Source of the DNA: Colocasia esculenta
Lineage: Eukaryota > Streptophyta > Magnoliopsida > Alismatales > Araceae
Assembly (NCBI GenBank): GCA_014218235.1
Contig: CM024761.1
Location: forward strand, 87,111,968-87,175,967
Reading direction: 5' to 3'
Length of the DNA: 64,000 nucleotides
Shown here: one piece after another, positions 9,793 through 20,214 of the stretch
Numbering within the stretch: position 1 is the stretch's first letter
How the letters are laid out: the number at the start of each line of letters is the position of its first letter
Program-made: the position numbers and the translations under genes
The notes under the pieces: model-generated
Seen by the model: only the letters and a program-made list of their open reading frames with translations
What the model was told of the DNA's origin: nothing
The model's database searches: none

Positions 9793-11130
9793 ATGGCTTC
9801 GAGAGGTAGGCGTGGCGGAGCGCCGGCTCGTGAGGACGAGCCGAGACATGAGGAGCGGGCGGAGCAGCAGGCCCCGGCACCACAGGGTCCTGTACTTCCC
9901 CCACCACCGCTGTGGATTATGGAGTGTTCATGCAAGATTTGGTGCAGGCCATGCAGACGCAGGCCCACACCCAAGCTGCACTCCAGGCTCAGTTGGAGGC
10001 TCAGGTTAGTATAACTAATTCAAGTGTAGTCTATTTTATTTAATTGTATGATGTTATGTTGAATGTGTATTATTGTTGTTGGATGTAGCAGGGTCAAGTA
10101 CCAGCTCAGGACCATGGTGGACCTTCCATCATGGAAAGATTCAAGAGGATGCTGCCACCCTTTTTTAAGGGGGAGAGCGATCCATTACTAGCTGAGAGTT
10201 GGATGAGGGAGATTGAAAAGATCTTCCGAGCTATTAGGTGTGCGGACGAGGATAAGGTTACTCTAGCCACCTATACGCTTCAGGTATGTGTTAGTTTTAT
10301 ATGTTTGGATGTTCTATTAAGTTAGATTTGTTTGATGGTGCTTATGAACGATGTACTACGGGAAAGAGCTGATGTATGGTGGGCTTCATTACTACGTACC
10401 ACGGTTTGAAGACGGCGCGGTTGATGTTGCTTGGGACGAGTTCGTGAGGCTCTTTCGGCCAAGTTCGTCCCCGAGCATATTCAAGATCGGATGGAGCAGG
10501 AGTTCCTCTTTGACTCAAGGATCCATGACCGTGCTAGAGTATGAGGCAAGGTTTGCAGAACTATCTAAGTATGCACCTCACATTGTGGCTGATGAGCACA
10601 AAAAGGCGAAGAAGTTTGTGATGGGACTCAAACCATCACTGAGGACGAGGCTAGTGGCGTTCGACCATCGCACCTTGGATGAGGCACTTAGTGCTGCTTG
10701 CAGACAGGAGGGTGAGATGGAGCAATACCTTGAAGAGAAGAAGGCTTCACAGAAGAGACCTGCAACTACGTTCCAGCGACAGGATAAGAAGAAAGCGGTG
10801 TACCAGACACAGAAGCGATCAGTAGCAGTCGGCAGTACTCAGGTACCCTCTGTACATTCCCCTGGTGTGAAGAAAGAGTGTCTCCACTGTGGGAAGACAC
10901 ATGGTGGTTCCGAGTGTTGGATGATTACGGGAAAGTGCTTGAAGTGCGGAAGTAGCGACCACAAGATCAAGGATTGTCCGAGACTTCAGCAAGGAGTCCA
11001 GCGTGGAGCGCCAGCCCCAGCAGCGGTAGCGGCAGCAGCGCCAGCTACAGGAAGACCAGGAAGGCCTCGAGCCCCAGCTCGAGTGTTTTCTTTAGCGCGC
11101 GAGGACGCCGAGCAGGCGGAGCATGTCACC
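9793..11130 (+). pseudogene. Element A1 gag with intron-like interruption
   Basis: Gag of a gypsy element. ATG at 9793 opens a Gly/Arg/Glu-rich N-terminus. A one-base shift near 9909 is needed to follow the conserved DYGVFMQDLVQAM segment. After GCTCAG (10004) there is an 84-bp GT...AG insertion with an in-frame stop; coding resumes at 10089 and reads through RFKRMLPPFFKGESDPLL. A second insertion starts with GTATGT at 10284. From about 10480 the frame is open: Retrotrans_gag region (GSMTVLEYEARFAELSKYAP), then two zinc knuckles, CLHCGKTHGGSEC and CLKCGSSDHKIKDC. It is joined in frame to the protease. Confidence 0.8.
10005..10088 (+). other. Intron-like segment in A1 gag (GT...AG)
   Basis: 84 bp, starting GTTAGT after CTCAG and ending TTGGATGTAG before CAGGG. 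Composition is AT/T-rich unlike the flanking GC-rich gag, and the segment contains an in-frame stop (TAA); removing it rejoins codons in the same frame. A spliceosomal intron in gag would be unusual because retrotransposition through spliced RNA should erase it. An AT-rich insertion in a dead copy is the alternative. Confidence 0.5.
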
Positions 11131-11578
11131 GAAGGTACGGTTTTACTTCTAGGTGTGCACGCTCGGGTTTTGTTTGATACGGGTGCTACTCACTCGTTCA
11201 TTTCCGAGCGGTTCGCTAGGCAGTTAGCCCTAGAGTCAGGCATAGAGTCTGAAGATTTAGAGGTCCCTTTGTCTGTGCACACCCCTGCGCGTACGGTATC
11301 GACTAGGAAGTGTATTCCGTCGTTACCTGTGTGCATTGAGGATAGAATCCTAGAAGGGTGTTTCTTCTTGCTAAAGATGAAGGACTATGATGCTATTCTT
11401 GGTCTGATTGGCTAGAGGAGCACTATGCGTTAGTGGATTGTCGTGGGAAGAGGATGTTTTCCGCATTCTTGGTGAGGATGAGTTCTCTCATCCCTTGCCA
11501 AGGAACCTGGCAGGAAAGCTAGTCATCTCTGCCATAAAGGCGATGCGCATGGTAAACAAGGGTTGTAACGCTTTTCTT
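11131..11578 (+). pseudogene. Element A1 aspartic protease and start of RT linker
   Basis: RVP_2-type retropepsin fused to gag in frame: VLFDTGATHSFISERFA has an intact DTG active site at 11176-11184. The frame continues to DYDAILGLIG and stops at 11413-11415, where a one-base shift restores the standard WLEEHYALVDCRGKR segment (11402 onward) leading to ISAIKAMRMVNKGC at the gap edge. The enzyme would cleave the Gag-Pol precursor. A single frameshift separates it from pol. Confidence 0.8.
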
Positions 11579-11678
11579 NNNNNNNNNNNNNNNNNNNNNN
11601 NNNNNNNNNNNNNNNNNNNNNNNNNNNNNNNNNNNNNNNNNNNNNNNNNNNNNNNNNNNNNNNNNNNNNNNNNNNNNN
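11579..11678. other. Assembly gap (100 N)
   Basis: Exactly 100 N, the conventional length for a gap of unknown size. The left flank ends AACGCTTTTCTT and the right flank begins ACGCATTTCTTT; these resemble each other, and the encoded peptide reads on plausibly across the gap, so the true gap may be near zero or an unmerged overlap. Confidence 0.95.
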
Positions 11679-11765
11679 ACGCATTTCTTTGTGGAACGAG
11701 GGATAATATTAGGGTTGTTGATAATTTTAAGGAAATTTTAGATGTGTTTTGCACATACATAATGG
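11679..11765 (+). pseudogene. A1 pol linker fragment after the gap
   Basis: The first 29 codons after the gap (AFLCGTRDNIRVVDNF, then KEILDVF) match the spacer before gypsy reverse transcriptase, where related elements have VVxEFPDVFPE. The similarity stops at DVF. The following AT-rich 70-80 bp, ending GGGTTGCTACACC near 11847, is unassigned and marks the junction with element B. Confidence 0.5.
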
Positions 11766-11847
11766 TACGTATGTTTTCTATATTTCGATTAAAAGAAATT
11801 ATTATTTCAGATTTTTTTTAAGTATTAAATTTTCTGGGTTGCTACAC

Positions 11848-14050
11848 CTACCATGACTGGTTCTGGTCGCGACGAACCCGACCGGCGCCTTATTATTGCG
11901 ACGGGGGTGGCAGTCGCGGCATCTGACGACATCACGCTGCTTTTCTGACAGATGTGATCGGTGTCCCTTACCGTCAGAACAACTTTTGTCGGGTGTCAGG
12001 CATGCGCAGCGTTGACGCAACTTGGTCAGCCGTCGCGATTGCTTTTTCGGTATTCGAGGTTTGACCGCCTTTTTGGGGTCGCGCAGGGGCGGCCATCGCG
12101 ACACGTTGGTGTCACGCCGGTCTGCTGTCACGTTCCGGGCGTCGTCGGTTTAAAACCGAACATCGTGCCCCATTCTCCCCCTCTCCCTTTTCTCCCTTCT
12201 TCTCCCCTCTCTCTTTCCCTCCAAGCTCTCTGCGGTTCTCTCGTCCGTTCTTTGTGCTCGAGGTGTTCGTGCTGAGGCAGTGTCACCTTGGTTGTGCAGG
12301 GCCGTGTTCTTGTTGCGTGGAGCGAGGAGGAGGTGGTCATTCCTACGTGAAGGCCCCAACGGGTCGGCTCTATACGTAGAGGTAGGACCTCCGATCCTCT
12401 CGCTCTAAGCATGCTCCCTTTCCCCTTTAAATCACATTTTCCCAGTGGTTTGGGGCTTGGGAGTGTGAGGAATCCATGCTCGAGTTGAGTGATGTTTTCC
12501 TTCGAGTGTAGATTTATGTGAATCCATGTTTTGGGGCTCTTAAGGGTGGTTCTGAGGATTTACAGCTTTCATACATGTTGCACATGCTCCCCTACCCTGT
12601 TGAATGTTTATTTCGTGTTTTTGGGGTTGTTCCCGGAGGGACTGCTCCGGAACCCCCCTCTGCTGAAGACGCGACCACTATAGAGGTCGCGATCTTGTCG
12701 CGACGGCTTGGCTGGTCGGGACATGATCGCGATGCTCTTGAGTGTCGCGACCTGCTCGCGATGGCTAGGGCCGCCACGATAGTGTCGCAACAGGGAAGGG
12801 CATCGTGACAAGGTCGCGATGGCTCGATGCGTCGTGACTACAGCCGAGAGACAGGTTTTGGTCTTTGTCATTTTTGCTTCTTTTACTGTACCCGTGGCAC
12901 CTGTGCTAGTTCCCTAGTACGGTCCTACACTAGTCGTTCACCCGGTGCTCGGAACTTGAGGGCTTGTCCCATGTGAGAGGTTGTTATCATTGCCTAGGAC
13001 CCCCGTCCTTGGGTTCCTATTGAGGGAGTACTCTGGGCTACGAGCGTGCTCGAGTTGGCAGCCCAGCAGGCGGACTCTGGGGCTGAGGGGAAAACAGTGG
13101 TTAGGATAGCGACGTTGAATCATTTGCAGTGCTCTCGTGGTTGGTCTGGGACGCCGAGGACGGTTAGGAGTTCTACCCGGCGCAGGCCAGCCAGTCCTTC
13201 TTCTCACTGCCTCGCTCCTTGTGGCCCTGGAACCACTTGGAGAGGCCAGGCGTGGGACCGTAGTCCGGCCAGACTACGGCAGTTACTGTTGTGTACTTTG
13301 TGTCCTACCTCGCTCTGACGAGACGTGAGGGTCAGGACTTGGGTCGAGGGTAAGACATCGGTGGGCGCACCTGACCTTTGACTAGTGGTAGTGCTTCCCG
13401 TAGCTAGTGTTTCTTGTCCAGACGGAGTCCCCTCTGTCTGTGTTTGCTAGCCTTGTGGTGGTCACGATGAGCAATCATACGGAGTTTCCGACCATGTTGT
13501 GTTCCCGTACCACACTAGTTGTAGCTTTTCTTTCGCAATTTCGCTTGTAGGTAGAGGATATAAACTGCTGTCGTTTATTTGTTATATATTCTTCTTCCTG
13601 TTAGAGCCAGTAGGAGATTGGTAGTCCTTACTAAGATTCTGTTGTGAAGCTCATCCCTCCTTCTTCTCAGGTGAGACTTCTTAGCAGCGGTAGGGCGCGC
13701 ATCGGACGGAGGAGACGGGGTGGTAGGCAAGGATCCCGTAGCTAGCAATGGTTCCCCTTTCTCAGTGTACCTCACCCTCGGGGTATGCCCCTAAGGGATC
13801 TATTTTTCCCCTGCCTCTTACTTGTACTAGCGTGCGCGCGTTGGGACTGTACTTAGAGCGGTACTCAGTGGTCTCGCTCTCTTTTCTGTTTCTTCTTGTA
13901 CGCTTCTAGTTTATCAGTTGACGTTGACTTCCGTTACATTTCATGTTAGATATATATTATAGCACTTTCGGGTCTCCGGATCCGTGGGTGGCGATCGCGA
14001 AAATCGGGTCCTCGGCATGGGCCGAGGGTCGGGTTCTCGGGGTCATTACA
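11848..14050 (+). repeat. 5' LTR of element B, start missing
   Basis: Aligns base by base with 19240 onward in the 3' LTR; the first ~92 bp seen there (TGTAAGACCCGG...) are absent. Ends GGTCATTACA at 14050, 1 bp before the primer site. Contains GTCGCGAC arrays (11852-12100 and 12670-12836), a TATA-like TTTAAAACC near 12149 between them, and a CT-rich leader after it. A TATATATTATAG segment near 13948 is also in the 3' LTR. Confidence 0.9.
12670..12836 (+). repeat. GTCGCGAC word array, 11/18-bp alternation (12 words)
   Basis: CGCG cores (or one-step variants CGGG, CACG, CGCA, CGTG) start at 12670, 12688, 12699, 12717, 12728, 12746, 12757, 12775, 12786, 12804, 12815 and 12833. Steps alternate 18 and 11 without exception, giving a 29-bp module. 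The 3' LTR counterpart (20106-20214) has eight words with the same alternation, so two modules (58 bp) differ between the LTRs. Confidence 0.9.
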
Positions 14051-14051
14051 G

Positions 14052-14063
14052 TGGTAACAGAGC
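14052..14063 (+). other. Primer binding site of element B (variant)
   Basis: TGGTAACAGAGC directly after the LTR end; one base (A for T) differs from the tRNA-iMet-complementary TGGTATCAGAGC seen in A1 and copia-1. Confidence 0.75.
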
Positions 14064-14389
14064 TAGAGTCTGACAGGACTTGTAGTGGATTTAAACTGCG
14101 ACACAAAGTCCCAAGAGTAGTACAAGTACACTGCTAGCCGCCTAAGTGGTATTGTTAACCTTTGTTGATTGTGTGTCGTACAGTCACATGGCTCCGCGTT
14201 GACGCAGGCAGGCCAGAGAGCTGATTGAGCAGCAGGATCCGAGTTGCCCGCGTAGGGGCAGGTCCAAGAGGAGGTGTCTGCAGAGGAGTCAGTGGCATAG
14301 CCTCAGGGTGCCTGGCAGCAGTAGCGGCAGGCGGGCAGCAGCAGCAGGAGTACCAGCCTCAGCCGCAGCAGTACGCAGACTAGTTTCCC

Positions 14390-15640
14390 TTGGCAGAGCA
14401 GTTCTTCAGGACTTGTACCAGGGAGCGTGGCAGCTCGGTAGTCAGAGGTGTTAGTAGTTCGTTCCTACGCCGGCGGTGCCGGAGCAGCAGCAGAGCCAGA
14501 GGTGGAACCACCAGTAGGTCACAGCCGTCGGGTCGGGGAGTACCCTCAGGTCGGTGGAGGACGACTTATGCACAGCGCTCACAGTCCTTCAGACCGGCCC
14601 GCTGATGTTCTCTAGAGAGTATGGATCCAGATAAGGCGAGAGCTGGGCACATGAGTTGGAGCGCACGTTTGAGACCATGGAGTGCGTCGAGTGAGGACCA
14701 GGTTAGACTCGCGGTGTACCAGCTCAAGGAGCAGCCTATAAGTGGTGGAGAGTTCAGAGGCAGACTCACTTCCAGGGGTAGCGGTTGGATCATATCACTT
14801 GGAAGCGGTTCTTGGAGATCTTTCACAGCGAGTACTTCCCCAACTACACTCAACATGAGAGGCGAGACATGTTCCACGAGTTGGTGCAGGGCGATCTCAC
14901 TATTTCTCAGTACCATCAGAGGTTCATCCGGTTGTTGAGCCATGTTCCTCATGTTTCAGGTAGTGAGCAGGCTTGTGCAGAGAGGTTCATTGCAGGACTG
15001 AGACCAGACCTGAGGTGGGGTGTGACGGCTCACATGTGTACCACCTTAGGAGAGGTCGTGGCTAAGGCCACCGCCTTAGAAGGGAGACTTGGCAGCCCTG
15101 GCAGCAACAGCAGCAGGGAGGAACCTCTTTCAGGTCCTCTCCGTACCAGTGTCCCACCGGGAGCCGCGATAGCACGACTTCTTCTTCATTATGTTCGGGC
15201 AGTTCCGGTAGCTCCAGAATTTGCTCGAAGTTCAGGCAGTTGTCTACTCGCGGGGGTGGGCGGAGCCGACAGCGGAGGCGTCAGTCCAGGTTCGCAGAGC
15301 AGTCGGTGCAGCAGGGAGCCGAGCAGGGCAGACAGGAGGCAGTTTGCTACACTTGTGGTTTGCCGGGCCACTTCTGGAGGGAATGCCCGACAGGGCAAGT
15401 CCTGCAGCAGCACACAGCAGCCAGTACAGTACGCGCAGCAGCTACCTCAGTACCAGTACCCTCCCTAGCAGTAGGCACCGCGTCAGTAGCAGCGAGGGCA
15501 GTACCAGCAGCAGGCTCAGCAGTTTCAGCAACCGCAGCAGTACTAGCCGTACCAACACCAGCAGTAGTTCCCTCAGCACCAGCAGACGCCGTAGCAGCAG
15601 TAGGCACCGCAGCGTGGGCGTGGTTGTGGTCGCGTGATGG
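14390..15640 (+). pseudogene. Element B gag, broken
   Basis: The recognisable part is 14785-15120 (DHITWKRFLEIFHSEYFP, HERRDMFHELVQGDLTISQY, AERFIAGLRPDLRWGV), the Retrotrans_gag capsid region. A zinc knuckle, CYTCGLPGHFWREC, is in another frame at about 15345-15390. Around these lie Gln/Ser/Ala-rich low-complexity stretches whose trinucleotide-like repeats open several frames. Multiple frameshifts and stops are present, and the start codon cannot be chosen. Confidence 0.75.
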
Positions 15641-15679
15641 CACTCACCAGGGAGGCGGTTCGAGGGTCGAACGTGGTTA

Positions 15680-16015
15680 TAGGTACCCACCTATTTGTAG
15701 CGCTGCGCGTGTTTTGGTTCCCCCGTTGCTTCTCCTGCTTTCTGGTTTTTAACGAGTCTGCTGTCACACGGTTGTGATGTGCCCCCCCTCTCTTCTGCTT
15801 CTGATACTTTTTACTCTTGTTCTTGCTGTCAATTACAGAGACACACTTGATTTCTATGGTCAATCTCCCATCTCGGGTGACTAGATGTGTTCTTTTGGTA
15901 CTGGAGGGCGTCACAGTTGAGGTTGAGGGGCACCAGTTGCCAGCTAGATTGTACCGTTGCAGCTTCGTGACTTTGAAGTCATCCTGGGCATGGACTGGTT
16001 GAGGCTCACTCAGCT
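15680..16015 (+). pseudogene. Element B protease remnant without active site
   Basis: The sequence reads up to SAARVLV, where related elements continue with the D(S/T)GATHSF active site, but here it runs into PPLLLLLSGF and a stop: the catalytic segment has been lost or scrambled. Downstream, VNLPSRVTRCVLLVLEG and, one frame over, FEVILGMDWLRL mark the C-terminal half of the protease. No functional protease can be encoded. Confidence 0.65.
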
Positions 16016-17203
16016 GTGGTTGATTGTCAGCAGAAGACCGTTCGCTTTAAGATACCCGGAGTGCCCGTTCTCTGCTTCCAAGGTATTCAGTCTACCCGTC
16101 GGCCATTTATTTCCTTATGTAGAGCTCGCCGTTTGATACGTGATGGCTGTGTGGAGTACCTTGCTTCTGTTTGTTCCTTAGAGCCTAGCGGATCTTCAGT
16201 TTTTGATGTGCCGGTGGTTTCTAAGTTCCCTATTGTCTTCCCGGAGGATCTACCTGGTTTGCCGCCTGAGCGGGAGGTAGAGTTCTCCATCGAGCTTTTG
16301 CCCGGTACGATGCCTTTGTCCAAGGCACCCTACCGGATGGCTTTGGCGGAGCTGTGCGAGTTGCAGTGCCAGCTACAGGAGTTGCTTGAGCTGGGATTCA
16401 TTCATCCGAATCGTTCGCCATGGGAGCGCCTTTTGTGTTTGTGAGGAAGAAGGATGACAGTCTTCGTTTGTGCATCGATTATTGGCAGTTGAACCAGGTC
16501 ACTGTGAAGAACAAGTACCCGTTGCCAAGGATCGATGATTTGTTTGATCAGCTGGAGTTGGCCAGAGTTTTCTTAAAGATCGACTTGAGGTCCAGTTACT
16601 ATCAGATGCAGATCAGAGAGTCAGATATTGGCCTGATAGCTTTCTGGTCCAGGTATGTCACTTTGAGTTCGTCGTAATGTCGTTTGGGCTGACGAACGCA
16701 CCCGCACATTTATGGATCTGATGAATAGGGTGTTCGGTGAGTACCTAGATCATTTTGTGGTTATTTCGGTAGATGATATTTTGGTCTACTCGGCTTCTGA
16801 GGAGGAGCACGAGGAGCACCTGAGGATCGTGCTGGAGACCCTGCCGAGTCATCGACTTTATGCCAAGTTTGACAAGTGCAAATTTTGGCTAAGGGAGGTG
16901 CACTTTCTCGGGCACGTGATCTCAGGATCTGGTGTGGCAGTGGATCCTGCCAAGGTGGAGGCAGTGCTGTCGTGGGAGCAGCCCACGTCGATGTCAGAGG
17001 TTCACAGTTTTCTAGGATTGGCTGGTTACTACCTGAGGTTCATTCAGGATTTTGTCAAGATTGCAGCGCCGTTGACCAGGTTGACGAGGCAGGACGTCAT
17101 GTTTGTTTGGTCAGAGGACTGTGAGCAAAGCTTCCGAGAGCTGAAGACGAGGTTGACTTCACGCCAGTGTTGGTCTTGCCATCGGGAAGTGGAGGTTTTG
17201 TAG
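16016..17203 (+). pseudogene. Element B reverse transcriptase, frameshifted
   Basis: RVT_1-type gypsy RT in three overlapping open pieces. 16016-16444 holds FPIVFPEDLPGLPPEREVEFSI and APYRMA. 16420-16677 holds FVRKKDDSLRLCIDY and KYPLPRIDDLFDQL. 16712-17203 holds the catalytic VDDILVYS box (about 16768-16791), LRLYAKFDKCKF-type thumb sequence and FLGLAGYYLRFI. The two catalytic aspartates are retained. Frame changes near 16430 and 16680 break the gene. RNase H follows directly. Confidence 0.9.
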
Positions 17204-17685
17204 TCTACACCGACGCGTCGAGATCTAGTTTGGGTGTCGTGCTGATCCAGCATGGTGGGGTCGTTGCCTATGCTTCTCGGCAGCTCAAGAAGCATGAGGA
17301 GAACTACCCCACCCATAACTTGGAGTTGGCAGCAGTGGTGTTCGCTCTCAAGTTGTGGAGGCACTATTTGTATGGAGAAGCGTTCGAGATCTTCACCGAC
17401 CATCGGAGTTTGTAGTATATATTCACCCAGAAGGATCTAAACTTATGGATGGAGTATTTGAAGGATTACGACCTTACCCTCTCCTATCACCCAAGAAGGG
17501 CTAATGTCGTAGCCAATGCTTTGAGTAGGGGCGTTCACTTGAGTTCACTGATGGTCAGAGAGTGGAGACTGTTTGAGGAGCTGTCCCCGGGAGTGTTCTA
17601 CCCGTCGAGGCGCAGAGACCGTGCTATAGCATCCAGTTTGTCAGTTCGGCCGTCAGTTTATAGGCAGGTGTTACAGGCACAGTAG
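17167..17685 (+). pseudogene. Element B RNase H, with stop
   Basis: 17167-17415 encodes YTDASRSSLGVVLIQ, VAYASRQLKKHEENYPTHNLEL and ALKLWRHYLYG, ending FTDHRSL before a stop at 17413; the usual continuation follows in the same region (WMEYLKDYDLTLSYHPRRANVVADAL-type, 17449-17530). This domain degrades the RNA strand of the cDNA hybrid. The stop and the frame change from RT disable it. Confidence 0.85.
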
Positions 17686-17715
17686 GCAGATACAGAGTTA
17701 GCAGACATTTTTCAG

Positions 17716-19062
17716 ATGCCAGATGTTGAGATGGACGAGGGCAGCGAGGTCAGATTTAGAGGCCACTTGTACGTTCCCGAGGAGGCGCGCCAGGCGCTAC
17801 TGACAGAGGCTCACAGGTCAAGATATGTTGTTCATCCTGGCTCCACCAAGATGTACCATTGCTTGAGGAGGTTCTTCTGGTGGCCAAGGATGAAGAGGGG
17901 CGTGGCGGAGTTTGTCGCTCGGTGCCTTACCTGTCAGTAGGTGAAGGCTGAGCATCAACATCCTGGTGGTGAGCTGCAGTCGTTGCCCATTCTCGTGTGG
18001 AACTGGGACGACATCACCATGGACTTTGTGGTTGGTTTGCCCCGTACCCCGCAGAAGCACGATGGTATTTGGGTGATCGTGGATCGTTTGACCAAGTCAG
18101 CGCACTTTTTTCCAGTCAGGATGTCTTGGTCAGTGGACAGGTTAGCCAGGTTGTATGTGGACAAAGTTATTCCATTGCATGGCACTCTAGTTTTGATCAT
18201 CTCCAACAAAGATTCGAGGTTCACGTCAGGGTTTTGGCGCAGTCTGTAGAGAGCACTTGGAACAGAGTTGAGGTTGAGCACAGCGTATCATCCGCAGTCA
18301 GACGGGAAGTCAGAGAGGACCATTCAGACTTTGGAGGATATGCTGAGAGCGTGCTTCTTGGACTAGAGTGGCACTTAGGAGTCGCACCTTTCGATGGTAG
18401 AGTTTGCCTACAACAACAACTATCACTCGAGCATCGGAATGGTGTCATACGAGGCTTTGTATGGTCGCCCATCCAGGACACCCCTTCACTGGTTCGAGGT
18501 TGGAGAGAGGTAGCTTTTTGGGACCAGAGTTAGTGCAACAGTGTGTAGATACAGTCATGCTGATCAGGTAGAGGCTTCAGATAGTGTAGAGCCGACAGAA
18601 GAGCCATGCAGATAGCCGCAGGAGACCGTTACAGTTCAGTGTAGGTGACCTCGTTTTCTTGCGGGTCTAGCCGACCAAGGGTGTTATGAGGTTTGGCAAC
18701 AAGGGAAGCTCAGTCCCAGGTACATTGGGCCTTTCCCTATCTCAGAGAGGGTCGGTGAGGTGGCTTACAGGTTGAGTCTTCCGGCAGAGTTGGTAGGTGT
18801 GCATAGTGTTTTCCACGTTTTGCAGCTGAAAGAGTACATCGCAGACCCTTCGCACGTGTTAGACTACTCACAGCTTTAGGTGGCGCCAGATTTGTCAGTG
18901 CCAGAGTACCCAATCAGGGTTGTCGACCGCAGAGTGCAGTAGTTGCGTCGGAGGCAGATTCTGTTGGTTAAGGTTGTTTGCCAGAACCGCGCTGGTGGCG
19001 AGGCCACCTGGGAGCACGAGGATGAGATGTGTGAGCAGTTCCCATATTTGTTTGATTGATTG
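17716..19062 (+). pseudogene. Element B integrase with chromodomain-like tail, broken
   Basis: 17716-17940 has the HHCC zinc-binding region, ending CLTCQ and a stop (17938). 17941-18249 has the catalytic core: DDITMDFVVGLP (first D), VDRLTKSAHFFPV and NKDSRFTSGFW (second D). A frameshift near 18245 and stops precede the third acidic residue (SERTIQ) and the FAYNNNYHSSI and YEALYGR segments. 18640-19060 carries the C-terminal VGDLVFL, IGPFPI, VFHVLQLKEYI and ATWEHEDEM segments, a chromodomain-type tail thought to guide chromoviral integration. Confidence 0.85.
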
Positions 19063-19134
19063 GTATGTTACTTCTCCCTGTACTATTTTCCGGGTTGAGA
19101 CCGAGTTGTTTTCATTTCGAGGACGAAATGTCTT

Positions 19135-19147
19135 AAGAAGGGTGGGA
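19135..19147 (+). other. Polypurine tract of element B
   Basis: AAGAAGGGTGGGA immediately before the 3' LTR, preceded by CGAGGACGAAATG, a common context in Tekay/del elements. Primes plus-strand DNA synthesis. Confidence 0.85.
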
Positions 19148-19192
19148 TGTAAGACCCGGCCCCCATGGGCCCTTTGGCCCCATCCTCAGGGT

Positions 19193-19340
19193 CGTGATAG
19201 GCGCCCTGGTCGCGACGTGGTCGTGCCAGAGAGGCCTGCCGTGACAGGTTCGGGTCGCGACAAACTCGGCCGTCGGCTTCTTGTTGCGACGGGGGTGGCA
19301 GTCGTGTCCTTGTCGCGGCATCTGACGGCGTCGCGACTGC
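19193..19340 (+). repeat. GTCGCGAC word array, 3' LTR first block
   Basis: Cores at 19193, 19211, 19222, 19240, 19256, 19274, 19285, 19303, 19314 and 19332. Steps are 18 and 11 apart from one 16-bp step at 19240-19256. Variants CGTG, TGCG and CGGC are what CpG deamination would give. Confidence 0.75.
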
Positions 19341-20105
19341 TTTTCTGACAGACGTGACAGGTGTCCTTACCGTCAGAATGGCTTTCTCGGGTGTCAGGCA
19401 TGCGCAGCGTTGACGCAACCTGGTCAGCCGTCGCGATTGCTTTTTCGGTCTTCGAGGTTTGACCACCTTTTTGGGGTCACACCGAGGGCGGCCGTCATGA
19501 CATGGTCGCGACGCCTAGGGGCGTCGCGACACGTTGGTTGTCACGCCGGGTCGGCCCGTCGCATTCTAGGCACCGTCAGTTTAAAACCGAACGCCGCGCC
19601 CCATTCTCCCTCTCTCCCCTTTCTCTCCTTCTTCTTCCCCTCTCTTTCCTCCGAGCTCTCTTGCAGTTCCCTCATCCGTTCTTCATGCTCGAGGTGTTCG
19701 TGTTGAGGAGGTCTCACCTTGGTCATGCAAGGGCCGTGTTCATGTTGCGTGGAGTGAGGAGGAGGTGGTCATTCCTTTGTGAAGGCCCCAACGGGTCGAC
19801 TCTACACGTAGAGGTAGGGACTCCTGATCCTCTCACTCTAAGCATGCTCCCTTCCCCCTTTAGATCGCGTTTTCCTGGTGGTTTGGGGCTTGAGAGTGTG
19901 AGGAATCCATGCTCGAGGTTGAGTGAGGTTTTCCTTTGAGTGTAGATTCATGTGAATCCATGTTTGTGGGGCTCTAAGGGTTGTTTGGAGGGATTTACAG
20001 CTTTCATACATGTTGCACAAGCTCCCCTCCCCCTGTGGAATGTTTATTTCGTGTTTTTGGGGTGGTTCCCGGAGGGACTACTCCGGAACCCCCCTCTGCT
20101 GAAGA

Positions 20106-20214
20106 CGAGACCACTATAGAGATCGCGATCTTGTTGCGATAGCCTGGATGGTCGCGACATGATTGCGACGCTCTTGAGTGTCGCGGCCTGGTCGCGACAG
20201 CTCGATGCGCCGTG
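20106..20214 (+). repeat. GTCGCGAC word array, 3' LTR second block (8 words)
   Basis: Cores at 20106, 20124, 20135, 20153, 20164, 20182, 20193 and 20211: steps strictly 18, 11, 18, 11, 18, 11, 18. It corresponds to 12670-12836 in the 5' LTR, which has two more 29-bp modules. Confidence 0.9.

Larger units (their letters stand above)
6345..11840 (+). mobile_element. Ty3/gypsy element A1 (Tekay/del-like), 3' truncated
   Basis: A gypsy element with a very long 5' LTR (6345-9602), tRNA-iMet primer site, gag and protease. It runs into a 100-N gap and ends near 11840, where the LTR of element B takes over; RT, integrase and 3' LTR are missing. Gag motifs (FFKGESDPLLAESWM, VPEHIQDRMEQEF) and the 3.3-kb LTR suit the chromoviral Tekay/del lineage. 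Three further family-A LTRs occur at 51606-54882, 58768-60173 and 60174-64000. Confidence 0.85.

Noticed and set aside
15440..15640. Ser/Arg- and Ala/Val-rich overlapping ORFs as separate proteins
   Set aside because: They are alternative frames of CAG-rich low-complexity sequence at the end of element B gag.
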